Below are positions 1-8,279 of a DNA stretch of 64,000 bases, in pieces. The stretch is taken from positions 620,001 through 684,000 of the forward strand of contig NZ_CP094533.1 of assembly GCF_022811605.1 (NCBI RefSeq), written 5' to 3'. The notes under the pieces are model-generated. The model was not told where the DNA came from. It ran no database searches and saw only the letters and a list, made by a program, of their open reading frames with translations. How positions within the stretch are numbered: position 1 is the stretch's first letter; each line of letters opens with the position of its first letter. A program made the position numbers and the translations under genes. The stretch comes from Agromyces soli (GTDB taxonomy: Bacteria > Actinomycetota > Actinomycetes > Actinomycetales > Microbacteriaceae).

Positions 1-849
1 CGCCAGCTCCGTGTCGCCGACGCCGGCCGCTCGGGCCATCCGCTCGGCTCTCGCGATGGGCTCGGCCGCGATGGCGGCGTCGAGCTCGCCCGCCGGCCGG
101 TAGTGCTGGACGTCGCCGATGTAGTGGCCGACGATGCGTTGGGTCATCGCCTCGAGCAGCACCGGACCGGCGCCGTTCCTGCACCGCTCGACGGCGTCGG
201 CGACGGCGTCCCGGACCGCGTCCGGGTCGTTCCCGTCGAAGCGCACGCCGGCCATGCCGTACGCGGAGGCGCGGCGGAAGAACTGGTCGTTGCGCACTAC
301 GTCGCGCGTCGGGGTGAGCTCGGAGTACGTGTTGTTCTCGACGAGGAAGATCACCGGCAGCGTCATCGCCGCGGCGAAGTTCATGGCCTCGTGCACGGCG
401 CCCTGGTTCATCGCGCCCTCGCCGAAGGATGCCAGGGCGACCCGGCCGCTCCCGTCGAAGCGGCCGGCGAGCGCCGCCCCGCACGCGATCGGCGCGCCCG
501 CGCCGACGATCGAGTTCTCGCCGTACATCCCGTAGCCGGGAGCCGTGAAGTAGGCGGAGCCGCCTCGGCCGCCGCTGATGCCGCTGGCCCGGCCGAGCAG
601 CTCGGCGAGCACGGCCTCCGGCGGGACGCCGCAGGCGATCGCCCAGCCGTGCCCCCGGTAGGTCGGGAACACGGCGTCGCGGCCGAGGTCGAGCGCGCGG
701 ACCGCGCCCGTGTAGATCGCCTCCTGGCCGTTGCAGAGGTGCACCGAGCCGACGATGTCCTCGCTCAGCCGCAGGCGGCTGATCGTCTCCTCGGTCTCGC
801 GGATGCGGTGCATCACCTCGAGCGAGGCGAGCAGCGTGTCCTGGCTCAT
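1..849 (-). CDS. Thiamine-pyrophosphate-dependent dehydrogenase E1 component, alpha subunit (partial)
   Basis: Decarboxylating E1-alpha subunit of a pyruvate/acetoin/branched-chain 2-oxo-acid dehydrogenase complex. The 3' end runs off the window; 283 residues are visible. The TPP motif reads GEGAMNQG (residues 143-150) and continues to ENN at 171-173, the usual start and end of the TPP fold. FPTYRGHG (61-68) matches the E1-alpha family. The ATG overlaps the stop of the upstream iclR gene (ATGA), so it is third in an operon of M20 peptidase, IclR regulator and E1-alpha. The E1-beta and E2 genes would be expected beyond position 1. The substrate (pyruvate, acetoin or branched-chain 2-oxo acid) cannot be decided from this part. 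Confidence 0.85.
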   Translation of the reverse strand, partial: MSQDTLLASLEVMHRIRETEETISRLRLSEDIVGSVHLCNGQEAIYTGAVRALDLGRDAVFPTYRGHGWAIACGVPPEAVLAELLGRASGISGGRGGSAYFTAPGYGMYGENSIVGAGAPIACGAALAGRFDGSGRVALASFGEGAMNQGAVHEAMNFAAAMTLPVIFLVENNTYSELTPTRDVVRNDQFFRRASAYGMAGVRFDGNDPDAVRDAVADAVERCRNGAGPVLLEAMTQRIVGHYIGDVQHYRPAGELDAAIAAEPIARAERMARAAGVGDTELA

Positions 850-1676
850 GCGGTCTCCTTCCGGTCTCCGGCCGCACGGGCGGCCTCGTGGACTGCGGCG
901 GGCGCGCGCAGGCGCCCGGAGGCGAGCAAGGAGCTCGCCAGGCTGGCGGCTTCCCCGACCGCGGCGACGAGCTGCGGCCGCGTGCGGGTGAATCGCTCAG
1001 CGGGGGCGGACACCGTGAACGACCCCGCCGGGGCGCCGTCGGGCGCGAAGTACGGCGCCGAGACGCAGCGCATGCCCTCGGCGAACTCCTCCTCGTCGAC
1101 GGCGTAGCCCTGGCTGCGCACCCGCGCCAGCTCCATGAGGAGGCCGTCGAGGTCGGTCACGGTGCGCGGCGTGAGCCGGGTCAGCGTCACCCCGGCGAAC
1201 AGCGTCTCCACCTGCTCGACGGGGAGGTGGGCGAGGATCGACTTGCAGGACGCCCTGGCGTGCATGTCGCCCGTGTAGCCGACCTCGAGCCCGCCGACGC
1301 TGAGCGTGTGGGTGCTCGTGAGGAAGTGCCGCAGCAGCACCGCGCCGCCGGTCCACTCCGCGATGAAGGCGGTCTCGCCCGTCGCGTTGAACAGCCGGGT
1401 GAGGATGACCGAGAGCTCCGGGGCGATCTCCGAGTGCCGTTGCAGGGCCCGCCCGAGGGCGAAGCCGTGCGGGCCGAGCTCATAGCGACCGCCCTCGCCG
1501 CGGATGACGTAGCCGTCCGCCTCGAGCGTGCGCAGCACGTGGTAGCAGACGCCGAGCGAGAGCCCGCGTTCGGCGGCGAGCTGCTTCGCGGTGGCGGGCC
1601 CGGCGTTCACGAGGTGCTCGAAGACGGCCATGCCCCGGCTGAGCGTCGTCAGGATCTCCGGCTTCGCGGCGGTCAC
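846..1676 (-). CDS. IclR family transcriptional regulator
   Basis: A 276-residue protein with an N-terminal winged helix-turn-helix (about residues 8-65, including AAERGLSLGVCYHVLRTLE) followed by the IclR effector-binding domain. Length and order are typical of IclR. The GTG start overlaps the stop of the M20 peptidase (GTGA), and its own stop overlaps the start of the dehydrogenase E1-alpha gene, so it is embedded in a catabolic operon. It probably responds to a substrate of that pathway and controls this operon and perhaps the divergent aminotransferase-SDR pair. A candidate operator lies at 2967-3005. The effector is unknown. Confidence 0.88.
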   Translation of the reverse strand: MTAAKPEILTTLSRGMAVFEHLVNAGPATAKQLAAERGLSLGVCYHVLRTLEADGYVIRGEGGRYELGPHGFALGRALQRHSEIAPELSVILTRLFNATGETAFIAEWTGGAVLLRHFLTSTHTLSVGGLEVGYTGDMHARASCKSILAHLPVEQVETLFAGVTLTRLTPRTVTDLDGLLMELARVRSQGYAVDEEEFAEGMRCVSAPYFAPDGAPAGSFTVSAPAERFTRTRPQLVAAVGEAASLASSLLASGRLRAPAAVHEAARAAGDRKETA

Positions 1677-2914
1677 GGCAGCACCCGCAGGGCCTGAGCG
1701 ATCGTGCGGGCCGCGCGCAGCAGCTCCGTCTCGGCCACGGACTCGTTCGCGGTGTGCGCGAGCGAGGTGTCCCCCGGGCCGAACACGAGGGTGGGCACGC
1801 CGAGCGCGGCGTACTGGCCGGCGTCGTTGCCCGCCGTGAATCCGCGGAGCTCGGCTGCGCCGTCGACGAACTCCAGTGCACGCACGAAGGCCCGCGCGAG
1901 CTCGCCCGATTCGGAGGTCTCCCAGCCCGGATACGGCGCCCCGAGCCACTCGATCCGGTGCGGATGCCCGAGCTCGTGCGGGTCGTCGCGGACGGCCGAG
2001 GCGAGCGCGGCCGAGAACTCCGCTCGGGCGCGCTCGGGGTCTTCGCCGGGCTTCAGCCCGATCCGTCCGGTCATGCGGGCGCGCTCCGGCACGGATGCCT
2101 GGTACTCGCCGGCCTCGAGGAGGCCGATGTTGAACGGGATGCCGGTGGGCACGTCGGCGAAGCGGGGGTGGGCGAACCCGCCGGAGCGCGCGGCCGCGGT
2201 GGCGATCAGCGCGTCCCGGAGCACGAGCAGTCGCGCGAGCGCGTCGACGCCGAGCCAGGGCGCCGAGGAGTGCGCGGCGACGCCCGCCGCCTCGACGCGG
2301 AAGAACTGGAGCCCCGTGCACGCGGTGACGAGGGCGTTGCCCGTCGGCTCGAGCACGACGGCCGCGTCGGGCGGTTCGGCGAGGGAGAGCACGAGCCGGG
2401 TGCCGACCCCGGTGCGTTCCTCCCCGATCACGAGGTGGACGACGGGGACATGGCGGAGCGGCTCGGCGCGTTCGCGGAGCACCTCGAGCGCGATCAGGGC
2501 GGCGGCGATGCCGCCCTTCATGTCGACCGTCCCGCGTCCGTGCACGCGCCCGCCCTCGCGGACGCCGCCGAAGGGCGGATGCGCCCAGGCGGCGTGATCC
2601 CCCTCGGGGACGACGTCGAGGTGGCCGTTGAAGACGATCGTCCGCTGACCGGGCTGCGGGCGGCCGAGCGGGTAACCGATCACGTTCGCCCGGTCGGCGA
2701 CACGCTCTTCGCCCGCGGCGAGCCCGGTGCCGGCGAGGGGCTGGAGCTCGACGTCCCAGCCGTGCGCGCGCATCCAGTCGGCGAAGAAGTCCGCGACGGC
2801 GCGCTCGGCACCGGTCACGCTCGGCCGCCGGACGGCGTCGGCGAGGAGCGCGGCGATGGCCTCGCCGTGCGCCGCGATCTCCTCATCGAGACCGCGCGAC
2901 TCCTCTGCTGTCAT
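1673..2914 (-). CDS. M20 family metallopeptidase / deacylase (ArgE/DapE-like)
   Basis: A 413-residue member of the ArgE/DapE/ACY1/CPG2 family, which hydrolyses amide bonds of N-acylated amino acids or small peptides using two metal ions. Metal-site motifs are in order: GHLD (H98, D100), D131 in GTVDMKGG, the EE pair at about 165-166 and E189 in LEPTG. A dimerisation domain follows at about residues 195-310. The ATG at 2914 follows a GGGAAG ribosome-binding site and it is the first gene of the operon with iclR and E1-alpha. In this context it may release an amino acid that the divergent aminotransferase then transaminates (inference). Confidence 0.85.
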   Translation of the reverse strand: MTAEESRGLDEEIAAHGEAIAALLADAVRRPSVTGAERAVADFFADWMRAHGWDVELQPLAGTGLAAGEERVADRANVIGYPLGRPQPGQRTIVFNGHLDVVPEGDHAAWAHPPFGGVREGGRVHGRGTVDMKGGIAAALIALEVLRERAEPLRHVPVVHLVIGEERTGVGTRLVLSLAEPPDAAVVLEPTGNALVTACTGLQFFRVEAAGVAAHSSAPWLGVDALARLLVLRDALIATAAARSGGFAHPRFADVPTGIPFNIGLLEAGEYQASVPERARMTGRIGLKPGEDPERARAEFSAALASAVRDDPHELGHPHRIEWLGAPYPGWETSESGELARAFVRALEFVDGAAELRGFTAGNDAGQYAALGVPTLVFGPGDTSLAHTANESVAETELLRAARTIAQALRVLP

Positions 2915-2966
2915 GCTGGCTTCCCTCTCTGGTCTGGATCATCATGGGGGCGCTCCCGGACCTCAT

Positions 2967-3005
2967 CGATATTCCGAACAAGCTTTTCGATTATCTGAAA
3001 TATCG
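2967..3005. promoter_or_regulatory. Divergent promoter region with candidate IclR operator
   Basis: The 137-bp gap between the M20 gene (-) and the aminotransferase (+) is AT-rich against its surroundings. It holds the inverted repeat CGATATT (2967-2973) / AATATCG (2999-3005). Its position between divergent catabolic genes next to an IclR gene suggests a shared operator. The arms are short, so this is tentative. Confidence 0.35.
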
Positions 3006-3051
3006 CCGCTTCGGCCCCGTCCGCCGACACCCTCGGCCCTACCGTGGGCGC

Positions 3052-4404
3052 ATGACGAACGCGCAGCCCAGCCCGCCCGCAGCCGAGGGGCCCACGCTCC
3101 TCGAGCGCCACCGCGCCGTGATGCCCGACTGGATGTCCCTGTACTACGACGAGCCGCTGGAGCTCGTCTCGGGCCGCGGCCGCACGGTGCTCGGCAGCGA
3201 CGGCCGGGAGTACCTGGACTGCTTCGGCGGGCTGCTCGCGACCATGGTCGGGCACGATGTCCCCGAGATCACCGAGGCGATCCGCCGCCAGTCCTCGCGC
3301 ATCCTGCACTCCTCGACGCTGTACCTGCTGAGCGGCCAGGTGCGGCTCGCCGAGCGGCTGGCCGCTGCGAGCCGGATGGCCGACCCTCGCGTGTTCTTCG
3401 TGAACTCGGGGACCGAGGCGGTCGAGGCCGCCCTCCTGGTCGCGACGGCGCACGCGTCGAGCAACCAGGTGCTCGCGCTGCGCGGCAGCTACCACGGCCG
3501 CAGCTTCGGCACGGTCGCGACGACCGGCATCCGCGCCTGGTCCGCGACCGGCTTCAGCCCGCTGCAGGTGAGCTACCTGCACAGCGGCTACCGGTACCGC
3601 AGCCCGTTCCGCGACCTCGACGACGCCCGCTTCGTCGACGCCTGCATCGAGGAGATGCGCACCATCATCGAGACGAGCACGAGCGGCCGCGTCGCGGCGA
3701 TGCTCGTCGAGCCCGTGCAGGGCGCCGGCGGCTTCGCCGAACCGCCGCCCGGCTTCTTCCAGCGCACGAAGGCGGTGCTCGACGAGTACGGCATCCCGCT
3801 CATCTCCGACGAGGTGCAGACGGCGTGGGGCCGCACGGGGCGCGGGCCGTTCGGCATCCATGCGCACGGCGTCGTGCCGCAGCTGCTGACCCTCGCGAAG
3901 GGCATCGCGAACGGGCTGCCGATCGGCGCCGTCGTCGCCGAGGCGGAGATCATGAACAGCCTGCCGGCGAACAGCATCTCGACGGCGGGCGGCAACCCGG
4001 TGGTCATGGCGGCGGCCAACGCGACCCTCGACTACATCGAGGAGCGCGGCCTGATCGAGCAGGCGGACCGCATGGGCGAGGTCCTGCAGCACGGGCTCCG
4101 TGCCATCGCGGCCGACTCGCAGGGACTCGTCGGGGAGGTCCGCGGTGCCGGCCTGATGATCGGCGTCGAGCTCGTCGAACCGGGCACGACCGAGCCCGCG
4201 CCGGCGCTCGCGGTCGCGGCGGTGCAGCGGGCCCGGGAGCTCGGCCTCCTGATCGGTCGCGGCGGCCTCTACGGGAACGTGCTGCGGGTCACCCCGCCGA
4301 TGACGATCACGGCCGAGGAGGCGGCACGGGCCCTCGAACTGCTCGGCGAGACGATCCGCTCACTCGCGTCGGAACGCCTCGGCGCACCCGTTCCGGTCGC
4401 ATGA
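3052..4404 (+). CDS. Class III pyridoxal-phosphate-dependent aminotransferase
   Basis: A 450-residue omega/class III aminotransferase (AGXT2 or acetylornithine-type fold) that moves an amino group from an amino acid or amine to a 2-oxo acid. NSGTEA (118-123) binds the cofactor phosphate, [13 protein letters not shown] carries the pyridine-binding Asp253, and [10 protein letters not shown] contains the Schiff-base Lys283. I chose the ATG at 3052 because the upstream in-frame stretch lies in AT-rich promoter sequence. Its stop overlaps the next gene by 4 nt (ATGA), so it is translationally coupled to the SDR. Substrate unknown; with the neighbouring dehydrogenase E1 it suggests degradation of an amino acid or amine. 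Confidence 0.88.
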   Translation: MTNAQPSPPAAEGPTLLERHRAVMPDWMSLYYDEPLELVSGRGRTVLGSDGREYLDCFGGLLATMVGHDVPEITEAIRRQSSRILHSSTLYLLSGQVRLAERLAAASRMADPRVFFVNSGTEAVEAALLVATAHASSNQVLALRGSYHGRSFGTVATTGIRAWSATGFSPLQVSYLHSGYRYRSPFRDLDDARFVDACIEEMRTIIETSTSGRVAAMLVEPVQGAGGFAEPPPGFFQRTKAVLDEYGIPLISDEVQTAWGRTGRGPFGIHAHGVVPQLLTLAKGIANGLPIGAVVAEAEIMNSLPANSISTAGGNPVVMAAANATLDYIEERGLIEQADRMGEVLQHGLRAIAADSQGLVGEVRGAGLMIGVELVEPGTTEPAPALAVAAVQRARELGLLIGRGGLYGNVLRVTPPMTITAEEAARALELLGETIRSLASERLGAPVPVA

Positions 4405-5183
4405 CCGGCGAACGGCGGCGCGTCCTCGTCACGGGCGGTGCCCGGGGGCTCGGCCGTGCCTTCGCCGAGCACCTCGCCGGTGCCGGCTGGGACGTCGCGG
4501 TGCTGGACCTCGACCTCGACGGGTACCGCGAGTTCCCCGAGGAGCCGTTCACAGCCCCCGTGGTCGACGCACTGCGCGAACTCGGGGCGGACGCGGTCGG
4601 CTTCGAGGCGAGCGTGACCGACGCGGCCGCGCTCGACTCGGTCGCCGCCGAGCTCCGGGCCCGGTGGGGCTCGCTCGACGGCCTCGTCTGCAACGCCGGC
4701 GGCGGATCCGGCGAGCTCGACGGCAACCGGGCGTCGGAGGTCTCGGTCGCCGATCTCGGCGAGATGCTGGAGCGCAACCTTCTGGGCACCGTCCGCACCG
4801 TGCAGGCGCATCTCGGGCTGCTCCGCGCGACGCCCGGCGGCGCGATCGTGACCATGTCCTCGCTCAACGGGGTGGAGCCGACGGAGCACGGCGGCTACGC
4901 CCACTACGGGGTCGCGAAGGCGGCCGTGGCCCACTACTCGCGCTATCTGGCGAAGGACCTGGGGTCCGAGGGCATCCGGGTCAACTGCATCGCGCCCGGC
5001 CCGATCGCGACGGGCCGCCTGCTCCGCCGCATGGCGGAGCGTCCCGAGGCCAACGCGAACGTGCGGAACGCCCTCGGCCGGGTGGGCACGCCGGCCGACG
5101 TGGCGCCGCTCGTGCGCTTCCTGCTGGAGCCCGGGTCCGAGTACCTCACCGGCCAGGTGCTCCGCATCGACGGCGGGCTGTGA
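4401..5183 (+). CDS. SDR family NAD(P)-dependent oxidoreductase
   Basis: A 260-residue classical short-chain dehydrogenase/reductase. The cofactor motif TGGARGLG is at 11-18, the NAG structural motif at 98-100, the catalytic Ser in TMSS (153/154) and the YxxxK pair is Tyr169/Lys173. The C-terminal GQVLRIDGG is typical of FabG-like enzymes. The ATG overlaps the aminotransferase stop, so the two form an operon. It converges with the alpha/beta hydrolase gene with only 15 bp between stops. Substrate not deducible. Confidence 0.87.
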   Translation: MTGERRRVLVTGGARGLGRAFAEHLAGAGWDVAVLDLDLDGYREFPEEPFTAPVVDALRELGADAVGFEASVTDAAALDSVAAELRARWGSLDGLVCNAGGGSGELDGNRASEVSVADLGEMLERNLLGTVRTVQAHLGLLRATPGGAIVTMSSLNGVEPTEHGGYAHYGVAKAAVAHYSRYLAKDLGSEGIRVNCIAPGPIATGRLLRRMAERPEANANVRNALGRVGTPADVAPLVRFLLEPGSEYLTGQVLRIDGGL

Positions 5184-5198
5184 CTCCCGGAGCGCTCG

Positions 5199-5939
5199 CT
5201 AGCCCTCGGCCAGCCAGCGCTCCAGCCGCCGCGCGAACCAGTCGGGCCGCTGGAGCGGGATGCCGTGGCCGCAGCTCTCCACGATCTCCAGCTCGCTGCC
5301 CGGCAGGGCCTCGGCCAGGCGGCGGGCGGAACGACGCATGACCGCGCGCTCCTTCGCACCGGCCAGTATGAGGGCGCGACCGGGGAAGGCCGCCCAGCCG
5401 GGTGGCACCGTGAAGCGGAGGTTCTCACCGACGGCCGCGAGGAGCGTCGCGCGCGAGACGCCCGCCGAGGTGCGCAGGTAGTCGTCGAGCAGGGACGCCG
5501 GGACGAACAGCTCCCGCGCCTGCAGTGTCGCGAACCAGCGCCGTCGCGCGAGCGGTGCGGTCACGCCGAGCAGTCCGAGGATGAAGCCGGGCGCCGGGGT
5601 CGGCTCGGCCTGCGCGCTGACCACGGCGACGCGATCGACGAGCTCGGGCCGCTCGGCGGCGAGGAGCGCCGCGAGCTGCGCCCCCAGCGAGAAGCCCACC
5701 ACCGCGACGGGCCCGTCGGCATGCCGCTCGATCAGCTCGGCCAGCTCGCGCACCGTCTGCGCGTGCGAGACGTAGGGCGTCGCCGAGCTGCGGTCGTGGC
5801 CGGGCAGGTCCGGCACGATCAGCGTGGGCTCGGAGCGGAGCTCGGCGATCGCGGGTCGCCACATCCACCCGCCCACGCCGCCGCCGTGCAGGAGGAGCAC
5901 CGTCCGATCGCTTCGTCCGTTCGTCACGCTCGCGTACAT
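5199..5939 (-). CDS. Alpha/beta hydrolase
   Basis: A 246-residue alpha/beta-fold hydrolase. LLHGGGVGG (about 17-25) forms the oxyanion region, the nucleophile elbow GFSLG puts Ser84 at the active site, and the catalytic His is in SCGHGIPLQ (about residue 225). The ATG at 5939 is preferred because GGAGG lies 6-8 nt upstream; an in-frame GTG at 5954 is possible. It follows the TetR gene closely and is probably co-transcribed with it, so the TetR protein likely controls its expression. Substrate unknown (esters or lactones are typical). Confidence 0.82.
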   Translation of the reverse strand: MYASVTNGRSDRTVLLLHGGGVGGWMWRPAIAELRSEPTLIVPDLPGHDRSSATPYVSHAQTVRELAELIERHADGPVAVVGFSLGAQLAALLAAERPELVDRVAVVSAQAEPTPAPGFILGLLGVTAPLARRRWFATLQARELFVPASLLDDYLRTSAGVSRATLLAAVGENLRFTVPPGWAAFPGRALILAGAKERAVMRRSARRLAEALPGSELEIVESCGHGIPLQRPDWFARRLERWLAEG

Positions 5940-5955
5940 GCCGGCCCCCTCCACG

Positions 5956-6558
5956 TCACGCGCCGGGCGCCGGCGCGCCCGCCCGCTCGAATCCGGCCAC
6001 CATCGTCGCGAGCACGGAGATCGCTCCGCCGAGCTGCGCCGGGCTCAGCGGACCGAGCCGTTTCGCCGCCGAGAGCAGACCGATCGTCGCGCACGAGAGG
6101 GCGAGGGCGAGCTGCTCGGCGTCGACCGCCGAGCTGAACGCGCCCCGCTTCTGGAGCTGGCGGATCCACTCGGCGGTGCCCTCGAAGTGCACCCGGAAGC
6201 GATCGTCGCTCACCGCGTCGGCGTGGGTGCCGAGCACCCCTTCGTCGTCGAGGTACGCGGCGGTCATCAGCGGGTCGCCGAGCAGGGCCCGGATCGTCGC
6301 GCGGTAGCCCTCGCTGAGCAGGGGCTGCTCGCCGAGCTCCTGCTCGACCCTGGCCCGCATGCGCTCGGCGCCCCGGCCGAGCAGCGCCTCGCGGAGCTCG
6401 TGCTTGCTCGCGAACTCGCGATAGACGGCGCCCTTGGCGATGCCGGCGCGTTCGGCGACCGAGGCGACGCTCATCGCATCGAATCCACGGTCGAGCACGA
6501 GCTGCTCTGCGGCGTCGAGGATGCGCTCGCGGCGGTGCGGGACGAGTGGTCGTGGCAT
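5956..6558 (-). CDS. TetR/AcrR family transcriptional regulator
   Basis: A 200-residue repressor with the TetR helix-turn-helix at about residues 25-50 (MSVASVAERAGIAKGAVYREF region) and a diverged all-helical ligand domain. It is first in a two-gene operon with an alpha/beta hydrolase. A perfect inverted repeat with 14-bp arms sits 19 bp upstream of the start (6577-6614), strong evidence of autoregulation. The ligand is unknown but is likely a substrate of the hydrolase. Confidence 0.87.
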   Translation of the reverse strand: MPRPLVPHRRERILDAAEQLVLDRGFDAMSVASVAERAGIAKGAVYREFASKHELREALLGRGAERMRARVEQELGEQPLLSEGYRATIRALLGDPLMTAAYLDDEGVLGTHADAVSDDRFRVHFEGTAEWIRQLQKRGAFSSAVDAEQLALALSCATIGLLSAAKRLGPLSPAQLGGAISVLATMVAGFERAGAPAPGA

Positions 6559-6576
6559 GGCTGCGGCTCCGTTTCC

Positions 6577-6614
6577 GACGTTGTGACCAGATTAGCACTC
6601 CTGGTCACAACGTC
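6577..6614. promoter_or_regulatory. TetR operator (perfect inverted repeat)
   Basis: Perfect arms GACGTTGTGACCAG (6577-6590) and CTGGTCACAACGTC (6601-6614), separated by 10 bp. It lies just upstream of the tetR start at 6558 and downstream of the AraC gene stop, so it most likely controls the tetR-hydrolase operon. Confidence 0.75.
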
Positions 6615-6631
6615 GCCCGGCAGGCCCGAGG

Positions 6632-7564
6632 TCATCCCGCCGAGGCCACCGCCACCGGCTGGCCCGCGGCCCGCATCCGCCGCAGCATCCGCGCGTCTTC
6701 GAAGCCGACCTCCCGCGCGGCCGCGTCCGCGGTGTATCCCTGCGCCATCAGATGCTCGGCCCGCTCTCGGCGCAGCAGCTGCTGGTACCGCAGCGGGGTG
6801 AGACCGGTGGCCGCGGAGAACGCGCGCGTCACGGTGCGCGGGCTCGCGTGCACGCCCTCCGCGAGCTCGGCGAGCGGCAGCGGCTGGTCGAAGGACCGGT
6901 CGATGAGGTCCTGCACGCGGTGCACGAGCTCGTCGACGTGCGAGCGGTGCCGCAGCAGTGCGCTGAGCTGCGCCGCGTCGCCGTTGCGGCGCGCGTAGAC
7001 GACCATCTCCCGCGCGACCCGGGCGGCGAGAGCGGGCCCGTGGCGCTGCGCCAGCAGGAAGAGGGCGAGGTCGATCCCGCTCGCGATCCCGGCCGAGCTG
7101 AGCACGCGGTCGTCGTCGACGTAGAGGACGTCGTGGATGACCCGGGCGCCCGGGTTCCGGCGCTGCAGCTCGTGCTGGATGTCGTGGTGCGTCGTGCAGC
7201 GCCGGCCCTCGAGCAGCCCGGCGCGGCCGAGGGCGAAGGCACCCGAGCACACGCTCACCACGGTGCCGCCGCGCTCATGGTGCCCGCGGATCCAGCGCAG
7301 GGTCGCCTCGGCGAAGGCGCCGCTGCCCGGTTCGAGCGGGGCGCGCCAGCCGGGGACGACGAGGAGGTCCGCCGGGTCGAGCTCGGGTCGCTCGACGGCG
7401 GCCTCGAGCATCAGCCCGTGCCCGGAGGGGATCCTCGCGGTCTCGGCGACATAGTCGAGGCGGTAGTCCGCGCCGGCCGAGGCGGCCGTCGCGAACACCT
7501 GCGCCGGCCCGGCGAGATCCAGCAGGATCACGCCGGGCGCGAGCAGGAAGACGACGCGGGTCAC
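6632..7564 (-). CDS. GlxA family transcriptional regulator (DJ-1/PfpI domain + AraC HTH)
   Basis: A 310-residue two-domain regulator. An N-terminal DJ-1/PfpI-like domain occupies about residues 1-170, with Cys106 in VVSVCSGAF at the position of the DJ-1 nucleophile elbow. A C-terminal AraC/XylS double HTH runs from about 215 to 305. The GTG start overlaps the stop of the isochorismatase-like gene (GTGA), so the two are co-transcribed with the hydrolase first. This pairing suggests that the regulator controls the hydrolase and its own operon. The inducer is unknown. Confidence 0.87.
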   Translation of the reverse strand: MTRVVFLLAPGVILLDLAGPAQVFATAASAGADYRLDYVAETARIPSGHGLMLEAAVERPELDPADLLVVPGWRAPLEPGSGAFAEATLRWIRGHHERGGTVVSVCSGAFALGRAGLLEGRRCTTHHDIQHELQRRNPGARVIHDVLYVDDDRVLSSAGIASGIDLALFLLAQRHGPALAARVAREMVVYARRNGDAAQLSALLRHRSHVDELVHRVQDLIDRSFDQPLPLAELAEGVHASPRTVTRAFSAATGLTPLRYQQLLRRERAEHLMAQGYTADAAAREVGFEDARMLRRMRAAGQPVAVASAG

Positions 7565-8139
7565 GCCGGGACCGCCACCCCCGCGAGCTGCTCGGTCGTC
7601 ACGATCTCCGCGAAGCCGCGGCCGCCGAGGATCGACGCCGTGCGCGCCATCAGCTGCTCGCCGGAGATCTCCTGGTACCCCTCGCCCGCGCGGATCGGGG
7701 AGGTCGTCGTGGCGTCGATGACGAACTGGACCTCGTAGCCGAGGTCGCTCGCGACGCGGGCGGTCGTCTCGCAGCACTGCTCGGCGCGGATGCCGCAGAC
7801 GACGAGTCGGCGGATGCCGGCGACCGTCAGCTGCTGCTGCAGATTCGTCGACGTGAACGCGTTGATCGAGGTCTTCGTCACCCGCGGCTCGTCGGCGCCC
7901 GGCTGCAGCTCGTCCATCACCCGCACGAAGCCCAGCGCCGGGTCGAACACGTGACCGGTGCCGGGCTCCGCGTGGGTGACCCACACGATCAGGTCACCGG
8001 CTTCGCGGGCCCGCTCGACGAGCCGGACGACGTTCGGCACGGCCCGGGGGTTGGCCGTCGCCGCCCAGTCGTCGGCGCGCTGGCGGAACGATTCCTGCAC
8101 ATCGATGACGAGCAGGGCGGTGTCGGAACGAGCGGTCAT
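7561..8139 (-). CDS. Isochorismatase-family cysteine hydrolase
   Basis: A 192-residue isochorismatase-like hydrolase (nicotinamidase/ureidoacrylate amidohydrolase fold). The triad is visible: Asp13 (LVIDVQESF), Lys89 (VTKTSINAF) and Cys122 (GIRAEQCCETTA). It is followed by the GlxA-type regulator with a 4-nt overlap. The upstream gap to 8280 contains a REP-like inverted repeat (8226-8276). The family cleaves amide or vinyl-ether bonds; the substrate here is not predictable. Confidence 0.85.
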   Translation of the reverse strand: MTARSDTALLVIDVQESFRQRADDWAATANPRAVPNVVRLVERAREAGDLIVWVTHAEPGTGHVFDPALGFVRVMDELQPGADEPRVTKTSINAFTSTNLQQQLTVAGIRRLVVCGIRAEQCCETTARVASDLGYEVQFVIDATTTSPIRAGEGYQEISGEQLMARTASILGGRGFAEIVTTEQLAGVAVPA

Positions 8140-8197
8140 GGAACCATCCTGCGCTCCGCGGGCGCCTCCGACGAGGGCCGAACCGGCCACGACTCGG

Positions 8198-8211
8198 TAC
8201 GATCCGGTCAC
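8198..8211 (+). repeat. CGATCCGGTC motif, copy 1
   Basis: TACGATCCGGTCAC at 8198-8211. The 12-bp core (C/T)ACGATCCGGTC recurs at 10298 and 10704, with a one-base variant at 10669, always between genes. Function unknown. Confidence 0.4.
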
Positions 8212-8225
8212 CAGCGCACCAGGCG

Positions 8226-8276
8226 CTTCGACCAGCTCAGCGAACCGGTTCGTGGTTCCACGAGCTGGTCGAGGGG
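8226..8276. repeat. REP-like inverted repeat, locus A
   Basis: Arms CTTCGACCAGCTCAGCGAACC (8226-8246, shown to family consensus) and GGTTCCACGAGCTGGTCGAG (from 8254) can form a long hairpin. It sits 3-4 bp beyond the stop of the MFS gene on the minus strand, so it may act as a transcript end. The same family occurs at 17380-17480, 19571-19687 and 24431-24476. Confidence 0.7.
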
Positions 8277-8279
8277 TGC

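Noticed and set aside
2944..3051. Upstream start for the class III aminotransferase
   Set aside because: The extension is AT-rich, overlaps the divergent promoter region and lacks family similarity; ATG 3052 fits better.
6591..6600. TTAGCACTC, identical to one half of a CIRCE (HrcA) element
   Set aside because: The second half GAGTGCTAA is missing. The sequence is simply the spacer of the perfect TetR inverted repeat.
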